Origin: an uncultured bacterium
GTDB lineage: Bacteria; Bacteroidota; Bacteroidia; CAILMK01
NCBI GenBank assembly: GCA_903835275.1
Contig: CAILMK010000389.1
Coordinates: 1 to 13,968, forward strand
Direction of reading: 5' to 3'
DNA length: 13,968 bases
Positions 1 to 6,140 of the stretch are shown in pieces. The notes below the pieces were generated by a model. It did not search any database. It saw nothing but the letters and a program-made list of their open reading frames with translations, and was not told the origin of the DNA. A program made the position numbers and the translations under genes. Every line of letters begins with the position of its first letter. The stretch's first letter is position 1.

Positions 1-15
1 GTAAAATAATGAAAT

Positions 16-423
16 TTAATTTCCGAAATTAAACGTCAGCGTTTGCTTCAAATCAGGATGCAAACTTAGGGCAACAGGACAATTTCTGCCTATGCGTTCA
101 AGGACGTGCTGTTGTTCCTCATCGTACTCTCCTTTAATATCCAGGTTAATTACTATTTCGGCGATCCTGCGCGGGTTTTCAACCATGATCTTGGTGACCT
201 CGGCACGCATGGAATTTATCCTGATCCCCCTGCCTCCGGCGGCAATATTCATCACAGTGATCATGCATGTCGCCAATGAAGTAGCCGCAAGATCCGTCGG
301 CGAAAAAGCCTCGCCCTTGCCGTGGTTATCAAGCGGGGCATCTGTAATGATTACCTGGCCGGACCTTACATGGGTGCATTCTGTCCTTAGATCACCTTTA
401 TATTCTACTATGGAAGTTATCAT
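16..423 (-). CDS. OsmC/Ohr-family thiol peroxidase-like protein
   Basis: A 135-residue protein of the OsmC family, whose members reduce organic or inorganic peroxides in the cytoplasm with a pair of cysteines. Both family cysteines are visible: Cys53 in the helix motif SLATCMITVM (residues 49-58) and Cys115 in RNCPVALSLHP (113-123). The lead-in SPTDLAATSLATC is typical of the family. The length matches the short YhfA-like branch rather than Ohr proper, so the exact peroxide substrate and reductant are open. The ATG at 423 lies about 30 bases downstream of the expected start of its own promoter (458-465), which supports this start. It is divergent from the outer-membrane protein-lipA unit; OsmC and Ohr proteins are known to accept electrons from lipoylated enzymes, which makes the neighbourhood suggestive but not proof of a link. 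Confidence 0.9.
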   Translation of the reverse strand: MITSIVEYKGDLRTECTHVRSGQVIITDAPLDNHGKGEAFSPTDLAATSLATCMITVMNIAAGGRGIRINSMRAEVTKIMVENPRRIAEIVINLDIKGEYDEEQQHVLERIGRNCPVALSLHPDLKQTLTFNFGN

Positions 424-431
424 ATATGCTG

Positions 432-439
432 TATATTTG
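432..439 (+). promoter_or_regulatory. Bacteroidota -7 promoter element (TATATTTG) for the barrel protein-lipA unit
   Basis: TATATTTG matches the TAnnTTTG -7 consensus of the Bacteroidota housekeeping sigma factor. Transcription would start near 444, about 40 bases before the ATG at 483. No clear TTTG -33 box is seen at 19-21 bases spacing. The element lies inside the upstream extension of the open frame (426-482), so translation from 426 is unlikely. It is also one arm of an inverted repeat with the opposing promoter. Confidence 0.55.
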
Positions 440-457
440 TATACCGTTAATTAATTA

Positions 458-465
458 CAAATATA
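458..465 (-). promoter_or_regulatory. Bacteroidota -7 promoter element (TATATTTG) for the OsmC-family gene
   Basis: Read on the minus strand this is TATATTTG, a full match to TAnnTTTG. The transcript would start near 453 and carry a leader of about 30 bases before the ATG at 423. A TTTG -33 box is not recognisable. The element faces the plus-strand promoter at 432-439, so the two transcripts would overlap by roughly ten bases at their 5' ends. Confidence 0.5.
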
Positions 466-482
466 GACTGATTAGCACCCCG

Positions 483-1229
483 ATGTCCAGTATCCGGTTC
501 AAAATTTTTTGGATGTTATTCCTTTCGCTTTTAGGCTTCCTGCCGGTGCATGCACAGTTGGGACAGAATAAGGAAGGAAGCCTGCTCTATGAAAACGAAT
601 ACAGCGTTGGGGCTTTAGTGCATACCAATGGATTCGGCCTGAATTGTGAATTCTTACATTTCCGCCACGATGGAAATTACCAGCTCATTGATGTGAATAT
701 GTATACGGTTTCCCATACAAAGGAATATAGCCTCCCCAACCCCAATAATCCACAATCGAGCGATTATGTTTTTGGCAAACTAAACAGCTTGTTTGTTATC
801 AACGCAGGTTATGGCAGCAGAATAGTTATTGCAGAAAAATGGACAAGTTCCAATGTAAAAGTCAACTTCAATTATTCATTCGGCCCAATGATTGGTTTGT
901 TAAAACCCATCTATTATGAAATACAGTCAGCAGATCCGCAGGGCAGTAACACTTATGAAAAATTCCGGGTAAATGATGATAGCCAGCAGGCAAGGATCAT
1001 CGGCACCTCCTTCACTAAGGGTTTTAATGAAATCCGCGGTATTTTTGGCGGACATGCCAAGGCCAGCATGAGCTTTGAATGGGGACCATCGGAAACGCAT
1101 TATTTCAGTCTTGAGACGGGCATAACCCTTGATGCATTTCCGGTGGAAGTACCTATCTTTGCATATATAAATAACCAGAGGGTTTTTACAAATATGTTTG
1201 TTTCATTTTCCTTTGGCAAAAGATATTGA
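483..1229 (+). CDS. Predicted outer-membrane beta-barrel protein of unknown function
   Basis: About 248 residues from the ATG at 483. The N-terminus has a basic stretch (RFK), a hydrophobic core (IFWMLFLSLLGFLPV) and an AHAQ-like cleavage end (VHAQ, residues 20-23), a good Sec signal peptide. The mature part is rich in alternating hydrophobic and polar residues, has GYGSR and FGPMIG turns typical of barrel strands, and ends in FVSFSFGKRY, the aromatic-rich last strand of many outer-membrane proteins. The open frame extends back to 426, but that start would lie upstream of the promoter element at 432-439 and would bury the signal peptide behind 19 extra residues, so 483 is preferred. Only six bases separate it from lipA, so the two are co-transcribed. 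I do not recognise a specific function; localisation is inferred from composition. Confidence 0.75.
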   Translation: MSSIRFKIFWMLFLSLLGFLPVHAQLGQNKEGSLLYENEYSVGALVHTNGFGLNCEFLHFRHDGNYQLIDVNMYTVSHTKEYSLPNPNNPQSSDYVFGKLNSLFVINAGYGSRIVIAEKWTSSNVKVNFNYSFGPMIGLLKPIYYEIQSADPQGSNTYEKFRVNDDSQQARIIGTSFTKGFNEIRGIFGGHAKASMSFEWGPSETHYFSLETGITLDAFPVEVPIFAYINNQRVFTNMFVSFSFGKRY

Positions 1230-1235
1230 TTTATA

Positions 1236-2129
1236 ATGGATAACGACATAAAAGATACAGAAAAGGCACCTGCAAGGGAGAGATTATACCGCAAGCCACC
1301 ATGGCTGAAAGTCAAGCTGCCTGTTGGCGAAAATTATAAAAAAGTCCGCCAGCTGGTGGATAATTATAAGCTCCACACAATTTGTGAAAGCGGCAATTGC
1401 CCCAATATGGGTGAATGCTGGGGTGCTGGAACGGCCACTTTCATGATACTTGGCAATGTATGTACACGCTCCTGTTCATTTTGCGCGGTAGCTACCGGCA
1501 GACCAAAAACGCTTGATCTTGATGAACCGATGCGCGTTGCAGAAGCTGTTCGCCTGATGAGCGTAAAACATTGCGTGATCACCTCCGTGAACCGCGATGA
1601 ATTAAAGGATAAAGGATCAGAAGTTTGGGCTGCCACAATCAGGGAAGTAAAAAAGCAAAGCCCTGATACAACTATTGAAGTTCTTATTCCTGATTTCAAA
1701 TCAGACTGGGATGCCCTGCAAAGGGTTATTGATGAAGGACCCGACGTTATTTCCCATAATATGGAAACCGTGAAAAGCCTTTATCGCAAAGTGCGTCCGC
1801 AGGCAAAATATGAAAGAAGCCTGGAGCAATTGATGCGCACCAAGGCTGCAGGAGCGCGTACCAAATCGGGCTTTATGGTTGGACTTGGAGAAACTGATGA
1901 GGAAATCAAAGAGCTTATGCAGGACCTCCACAATGTAAATTTGGATGTACTTACCATAGGGCAGTATCTGCAACCCACCCGACTTCATATTGAAATAGCC
2001 GATTTCATTACTCCTGAAAAGTTTATTGAATATAAGGAACTCGGATTGCAGATTGGATTTGACTATGTGGAATCAGGGGCACTTGTTCGCTCATCATACC
2101 ATTCAGAAAGGCATATAGGGAAGAAGTAA
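1236..2129 (+). CDS. lipA: Lipoyl synthase
   Basis: LipA is a radical SAM enzyme that inserts two sulfur atoms into the octanoyl chain bound to lipoyl domains of 2-oxoacid dehydrogenases and the glycine cleavage H protein. The 297-residue length is normal. The auxiliary cluster cysteines are Cys50, Cys55 and Cys61 ([12 protein letters not shown]). The radical SAM cluster is CTRSCSFC with Cys76, Cys80 and Cys83, followed by the ATGRP segment. The terminal signature [10 protein letters not shown] (284-293) carries the serine that ligates the sacrificial cluster. All diagnostic residues are present, so the enzyme should be active. It follows the barrel-protein gene by six bases and probably has no promoter of its own. 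The octanoyltransferase gene lipB, often close by in other bacteria, is not in this window. Confidence 0.97.
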   Translation: MDNDIKDTEKAPARERLYRKPPWLKVKLPVGENYKKVRQLVDNYKLHTICESGNCPNMGECWGAGTATFMILGNVCTRSCSFCAVATGRPKTLDLDEPMRVAEAVRLMSVKHCVITSVNRDELKDKGSEVWAATIREVKKQSPDTTIEVLIPDFKSDWDALQRVIDEGPDVISHNMETVKSLYRKVRPQAKYERSLEQLMRTKAAGARTKSGFMVGLGETDEEIKELMQDLHNVNLDVLTIGQYLQPTRLHIEIADFITPEKFIEYKELGLQIGFDYVESGALVRSSYHSERHIGKK

Positions 2130-2135
2130 AACTCT

Positions 2136-2164
2136 GCGCTGCCAGCGGACGCTGGCAGGAGCGC
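2136..2164. terminator. GC-rich hairpin between convergent genes (possible bidirectional terminator or extragenic palindrome)
   Basis: CTGCCAGC (2139-2146) and GCTGGCAG (2151-2158) form a perfect eight-base stem with a GGAC loop, extended by GCG (2136-2138) and CGC (2162-2164) across a three-base bulge. It fills the gap between the lipA stop and the convergent gene ending at 2176. There is no T-tract on either side, so classical intrinsic termination is doubtful. It may instead stabilise 3' ends or be one copy of a dispersed repeat. Confidence 0.45.
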
Positions 2165-2175
2165 TCTGAATGGGA

Positions 2176-2829
2176 TCAATTCAGTCTCTCGAATTTTCTT
2201 TGCCTGTCATTCCAGAGGTATATCTTGTTGGCATTTTTTAATTGCCGAACATCATAGTAGCCGGAAGAATCCACCGGATTTACTATCAGCATCCGGCTAA
2301 AGCGCTTGAACTTGTATCCTGAGTGGATGCCCGTAGGCTGGGACATGTAAAAAGCGCCGAGGTTTTCTGCAGGAGGTGCCGGATATACATTCCCATTTCT
2401 CGCATCCACCAACACCGATTCAAACTGCCCCGCTCCTTCCTTGCCCAGCCACAGGAATGAATAATGCCCTGCAAAATTCACACCTTTACGTTTGTATTGT
2501 TCCGCAAGAACTTTCTTATTGGCAAGTGCGAAGTCATTCATCTTTGCATTCATATTTGCAGGAACCAGCTTCAACCTGACTGCGGGATAATCATAAAAAC
2601 GATATTCAGCATTGCAGTACTGCAAGACCTTCATCTTGCGTAATGTATTGGAGTCACCCGTAAGGGCTACATTATTCCCCTTAAAAAAAGTATCGCTTTT
2701 TACAATTGGAGAATCTATGGAATAAAGATTTTTTGGTTGAGAAAACGCATCATTTCCGTTTCCGGAAAAATACATTCCGGATGATGCCACCAGTAAACAT
2801 CCGCTCAGTAATATTTTAGGATAGATCAT
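2176..2829 (-). CDS. Exported protein of unknown function (NFAGHY / VDARNGNVY family)
   Basis: A 217-residue protein with a hydrophobic N-terminus (residues 6-21), predicted to be exported or membrane-anchored. A lipobox-like LSGC occurs at residues 8-11, but the hydrophobic core before it is very short and most of the hydrophobic stretch follows it, so lipidation is uncertain. The conserved part is GVNFAGHYSFLWLGKEG (116-132) followed by VLVDARNGNVYPAPP (139-153), a signature I recall from uncharacterised secreted proteins of several phyla; no function is established to my knowledge. It starts two bases after the glycosyltransferase stop and is the last gene of a three-gene operon with that gene and a methyltransferase. 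Its role in surface glycan work is only inferred from this position. Confidence 0.75.
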   Translation of the reverse strand: MIYPKILLSGCLLVASSGMYFSGNGNDAFSQPKNLYSIDSPIVKSDTFFKGNNVALTGDSNTLRKMKVLQYCNAEYRFYDYPAVRLKLVPANMNAKMNDFALANKKVLAEQYKRKGVNFAGHYSFLWLGKEGAGQFESVLVDARNGNVYPAPPAENLGAFYMSQPTGIHSGYKFKRFSRMLIVNPVDSSGYYDVRQLKNANKIYLWNDRQRKFERLN

Positions 2830-2831
2830 AC

Positions 2832-3947
2832 TTAAATCAAATTAGTATATATTTCCTCCCACTGCTTCATTACCTCATCTTCAAGGAATTTCCCCCTGTT
2901 TGTAAAATCAAATGTATTATATTTTTCGATACATTGCATAATGGCAGATGCAATTTCTTCAATATTATTTTCATCATGGACACTTACACCGTAATTATCA
3001 TTTTTTATAAATGATGCAATGCCCGCATTGGCAGAATAAATTATTGGCCTCTGGCGCAGGATGGCTTCAATATATGCAATGCCGAATGTTTCCTTGTGTG
3101 CAAGAAGAATAAGGGCGTCGTGTTTATCTATCACATTCCTCATCTCATCATTGGATACGGAAGGATAATATTTAATATAGGATTCAAAATTAAAACTAAC
3201 CTTTTTTATTTCCTCCATCAAGGCTTCGTCATAAACATCACCATAGATATCGAGGGCAATGGGCGTTTTTTCCGCTATTATTTTTACTGCATTGATGGTG
3301 TTTACAATATTTTTTCTTTGTTCAATATTTGCAATAAGCAATAGCTTGAATGTTGCCCCTATATATTTTTTACTGCTGTCGGTTGCCCAATCATTCGTTT
3401 TAAAATTAGGAATGAAGTAAACTTTATCTGCGGGAAAATTAAAATTTATTTTCTGAAGTTCGCTGCTGATCCCTGTATAAAAATACTCTGATGGGAAAAT
3501 AAACTGACGGGCACTAGCGATCAGTTTTTTCATTTTCCCCTTGCGATAAATATATTGAATCGCCCTCAGGCAGGAACCTCTGAATGTAATTACATAAGGC
3601 AGTTTGTTTTTATCAACAAAATCCTCCAGCAGAAAAACACCCGGAAAGAAATTATGAAAGTGTACAATATCAAAATCTTCGTCCTTTAGGAATGCATTGA
3701 TCTTGGAAGTACCAAAAAAGGGAAATAGCTTGTAGTAAAACGGAGTATGTAAACGATAATATTCTATTCGCTTTTCAGGCAGAAATATGCCTTTAACATT
3801 TTCATCGAAAAGATTCGTAAGATGAAGTACCGTTTGTTCTGAATTTTTAAACTGCCTACTTATTCCATTCACCAAAGATTCCACTGCCACACCATTCAAT
3901 GGCTTTGCAGGAGTAGGATACATGAATGTAACATGCAGTATGCGCAT
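2832..3947 (-). CDS. Glycosyltransferase family 4 (GT-B fold)
   Basis: A 371-residue GT4-type retaining glycosyltransferase that should transfer a sugar from a nucleotide-activated donor during surface polysaccharide or glycolipid assembly at the cytoplasmic membrane face. The N-terminal acceptor domain shows MRILHVTFMYP (1-11), FDIVHFHNFFPG (92-103) and VITFRGS (119-125). The C-terminal donor domain begins at LLLIANIEQRKNI (202-214), where E209 and K212 fall in the usual phosphate-binding region, continues with LDIYGD (232-237), and ends in the EX7E motif, E286 to E294 in ETFGIAYIE. The ATG shares one base with the upstream methyltransferase stop (TAATG), so translation is probably coupled. 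Donor and acceptor sugars cannot be told from the sequence. Confidence 0.92.
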   Translation of the reverse strand: MRILHVTFMYPTPAKPLNGVAVESLVNGISRQFKNSEQTVLHLTNLFDENVKGIFLPEKRIEYYRLHTPFYYKLFPFFGTSKINAFLKDEDFDIVHFHNFFPGVFLLEDFVDKNKLPYVITFRGSCLRAIQYIYRKGKMKKLIASARQFIFPSEYFYTGISSELQKINFNFPADKVYFIPNFKTNDWATDSSKKYIGATFKLLLIANIEQRKNIVNTINAVKIIAEKTPIALDIYGDVYDEALMEEIKKVSFNFESYIKYYPSVSNDEMRNVIDKHDALILLAHKETFGIAYIEAILRQRPIIYSANAGIASFIKNDNYGVSVHDENNIEEIASAIMQCIEKYNTFDFTNRGKFLEDEVMKQWEEIYTNLI

Positions 3948-4615
3948 TAAAGCTTATATGCGTCCAAAATCAGGGAAGAGTATTCAGGGAGTACGTATTC
4001 CTTTCCTTTATAAGGTGCCTTGTATAAAAAGCCCTTTGTCTTGCTTCTTCTGATATTACCATTTGTAAAATCAAAGTCCTTTGACATGAATTTACCATCA
4101 AATGTATAGTATTCGATCAGGTCCACACGGAAGCCGTGCCTTTCAAGAATTTTGGTAAGATTACCAAAATCCCAGAAAATCTTATGATCATCGGAAATAG
4201 GTCCCGGCTTGCTCCATTCTATATAATCCATATCCGGATTAAATCCGTCAGGAACAGCAATACGGAAGGTTCCGCCCGGCTTCAGATAGCTGGATGCCAA
4301 TGCAATAGTATCTTCTACTTGTTTATAGCTAATATGCTCAAATACGTGTTCTGAAAGGAATTTATCAACCTTTTTAGTGCCGAAGTAAAACTGCCAGTGT
4401 TCTGCACTGGTAGCATCAAAAATGGGATAATCTGTAGCAATCCATCCTTCATATTCATGATAACCTGCTCCTAAATCCACATTTAGTGGATTAGCTGCCT
4501 GAATACGGGCTCTGAGTTTACCCCTGACATCCTTGATCTTATAAAAATAAAAGTCCCACGCTTTCTTATAAAGCCATGTACCCGGAGGCAGGATGGAATG
4601 ATACCATTTTCCCAT
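3947..4615 (-). CDS. Class I SAM-dependent methyltransferase (methyltransferase 11-like)
   Basis: A 222-residue Rossmann-fold methyltransferase. SAM-binding motif I is NVDLGAGYHEYEGWIATD (45-62), an acidic post-motif loop follows, and SEHVFEHI (88-95) is the helix typical of the methyltransferase 11 group that methylates sugars or lipids. LKPGGTFRIAVPDG (111-124) is the strand 5 region, and the segment around HKIFWDFGNLTKILERHGF (144-162) matches polysaccharide-cluster methyltransferases, where it precedes the last strands. It is the first gene of the operon with the GT4 gene and overlaps it by one base. The likely acceptor is a glycan or a lipid-linked sugar, inferred from the partner gene only. 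The ATG at 4615 lies about 16 bases downstream of the predicted transcription start. Confidence 0.88.
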   Translation of the reverse strand: MGKWYHSILPPGTWLYKKAWDFYFYKIKDVRGKLRARIQAANPLNVDLGAGYHEYEGWIATDYPIFDATSAEHWQFYFGTKKVDKFLSEHVFEHISYKQVEDTIALASSYLKPGGTFRIAVPDGFNPDMDYIEWSKPGPISDDHKIFWDFGNLTKILERHGFRVDLIEYYTFDGKFMSKDFDFTNGNIRRSKTKGFLYKAPYKGKEYVLPEYSSLILDAYKL

Positions 4616-4635
4616 AAATAGATTTTCTTAAGCCA

Positions 4636-4667
4636 CAAAGATATATGTAATAATGAGAAAAATCATA
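4636..4667 (-). promoter_or_regulatory. Promoter of the methyltransferase-glycosyltransferase operon
   Basis: On the minus strand the -7 element is TATCTTTG (4636-4643), an exact TAnnTTTG. Twenty bases upstream lies TATG (4664-4667), one mismatch from the TTTG -33 box. The predicted start near 4631 gives a leader of about 16 bases before the ATG at 4615. Confidence 0.65.
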
Positions 4668-4688
4668 AATTGATTGGCTGGAAATTCT

Positions 4689-4696
4689 TAGTTTTA
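4689..4696 (+). promoter_or_regulatory. Weak candidate -7 element for kynurenine 3-monooxygenase
   Basis: TAGTTTTA differs from TAnnTTTG only in its last base and lies 17 bases before the ATG at 4714. The nearest TTG (4670-4672) is only 16 bases upstream, shorter than the usual 19-21. It is the best candidate in the 98-base divergent gap but remains doubtful. Confidence 0.25.
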
Positions 4697-4713
4697 CCGC
4701 AAATTACAAGGAT

Positions 4714-6063
4714 ATGAGTGAGAAAAAGTACGCGGTGGTTGGTGCAGGTCTGGTTGGTTCCCTGCTGGCAGTTATACTGGCAAAAAGAGGATTTAAGGCG
4801 GATGTATGGGAGCGCAGACCCGATATGCGCAAAAATGGATTGCAGGGGGGTCGATCAATCAATCTTGCCTTATCTAACAGAGGGTTGAAAGCCTTGGAAT
4901 TGATTGGTTTACGTGAAGAAGTGAAGCATCTGTGTATTCCAATGCATGGAAGGGAAATACATGATGAAAGTGGCAATACACGTTTTACCCAATACGGCAA
5001 GGACGGTGAGTATATTAACTCCATTTCCAGAAGCGGACTCAATGAAATGTTGCTCAAAAAAGCCGACGAATATAGTAATATCAAGCTCCATTTTGATGAG
5101 CGATGCGATGATGTAAATTTTATAAAAAACGAGATCACTTTTCATAGTGAATCTGATGGCACATCAAAAAACCAATATGACATTATTTTTGGAACAGATG
5201 GTGCGTTTTCCGCCGTTCGGCAGGCAATGACACGCTCCGATAGATTTGACTTTGAATATTCGCAGAATTACCTTGCACATTCCTATAAGGAACTGAGCAT
5301 CCCTCCTACTGAAGACGGAGGCTGGCGCATCAATAAAAATGCACTTCATATCTGGCCGCGCAAAAGTTTTATGATGATCGCATTGCCAAACCTTGACGGA
5401 TCATTTACCTGTACGCTTTTTCTTGCCTATCATGGTGAAGTATCTTTCGATCATTTGAAGACGGGAGAAGAAGTAAACAGCTTCTTCACTAAATATTTCC
5501 CCGATGTAGTCCCGCTAATGCCCACCCTTGTGGAAGATTTCTTTGCAAATCCTACCCCTGCGCTGGCAACTATAAAATGCGGCCCGTGGTATATTCCGGA
5601 TAAATGTGTTTTGCTCGGCGATGCGGCGCATCCGATAGTTCCTTTTTATGGGCAGGGAATGAATGCGGGTTTTGAGGACTGCACTTATTTCAATCAGCTG
5701 ATCGATCAATTCGGCGAAGACTGGAGCAAAATATTTCCGGAGTTTTATAAATTGCGTAAACCAAATGGCGATGCCGTGGGTGACCTTGCACTAATGAATT
5801 TCGTAGAAATGCGAGACCTGGTTGCCGACCCGGTATTTATTCTCAAAAGTAAAATCGACAGGAAAATAGCAACCTTATTTCCTGAAAAGTGGAACACACT
5901 TTATTCAATGGTTACTTTTAGTGATATGCCCTATTCCGAAGCTATGAGGCTTGGAAAAGATCACCAGAGAATACTCAGTAAAATAGTGGAAGATCACAAG
6001 GATATAGAAAATATTTTGGAGACGGATTCTGCCAGGGACATTTTACAGAAGTATGTAAATTAA
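4714..6063 (+). CDS. kmo: Kynurenine 3-monooxygenase
   Basis: An FAD- and NADPH-dependent group A flavoprotein hydroxylase that turns L-kynurenine into 3-hydroxykynurenine in tryptophan degradation and quinolinate/NAD synthesis. The 449-residue length fits bacterial members. The FAD dinucleotide site is VVGAGLVGS (8-16); GRSINLALSNRGL (46-58) is highly characteristic of the family. The mid-protein DG motif is FGTDGAFSAVRQ (159-170), and the GD motif is LLGDAAHPIVPFYGQGMNAG (300-319). Arg80 and Tyr94 keep the spacing of the substrate-binding Arg/Tyr pair of characterised enzymes (Arg85/Tyr99 in human). Asn317 corresponds to another active-site residue. No kynureninase or 3-hydroxyanthranilate dioxygenase gene lies in this window, so the pathway partners must be elsewhere. 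The gene is monocistronic and convergent with acs. Confidence 0.96.
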   Translation: MSEKKYAVVGAGLVGSLLAVILAKRGFKADVWERRPDMRKNGLQGGRSINLALSNRGLKALELIGLREEVKHLCIPMHGREIHDESGNTRFTQYGKDGEYINSISRSGLNEMLLKKADEYSNIKLHFDERCDDVNFIKNEITFHSESDGTSKNQYDIIFGTDGAFSAVRQAMTRSDRFDFEYSQNYLAHSYKELSIPPTEDGGWRINKNALHIWPRKSFMMIALPNLDGSFTCTLFLAYHGEVSFDHLKTGEEVNSFFTKYFPDVVPLMPTLVEDFFANPTPALATIKCGPWYIPDKCVLLGDAAHPIVPFYGQGMNAGFEDCTYFNQLIDQFGEDWSKIFPEFYKLRKPNGDAVGDLALMNFVEMRDLVADPVFILKSKIDRKIATLFPEKWNTLYSMVTFSDMPYSEAMRLGKDHQRILSKIVEDHKDIENILETDSARDILQKYVN

Positions 6064-6140
6064 AAGTTAGTATTTCAAAGCCGTCTTGATCCCTATTACC
6101 GTAATTACTAATTGCGGGAAGTAATTCCTCCTTTACTGGA

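Larger units (their letters stand above)
432..465. repeat. Inverted repeat containing two face-to-face -7 elements
   Basis: The arms TATATTTGTA (432-441) and TACAAATATA (456-465) are exact reverse complements separated by 14 bases, with a second short palindrome TTAATTAA at 447-454 in the spacer. Each arm contains a -7 element. The symmetry may merely reflect two similar promoters, or it may be an operator read by a dimeric regulator that controls both units. Confidence 0.6.

Noticed and set aside
92..454. A 120-codon open frame on the plus strand opposite the OsmC-family gene
   Set aside because: It is antisense to a clearly conserved protein, and its translation has no recognisable domain. 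It is a codon-bias shadow.
426..482. A longer start for the beta-barrel protein at 426
   Set aside because: It lies upstream of the -7 element at 432-439 and puts 19 residues in front of a well-formed signal peptide.
2797..2829. Lipoprotein signal (LSGC at residues 8-11) in the exported protein
   Set aside because: The hydrophobic core ahead of the cysteine is only a few residues long and most of it follows the cysteine. I therefore call it exported without claiming lipidation.
6064..6140. Terminator between kmo and acs
   Set aside because: Only a six-base AT-rich stem with a 12-base loop (AATTAC 6103-6108 with GTAATT 6121-6126) and no T-run was found. I see nothing convincing in this convergent gap.
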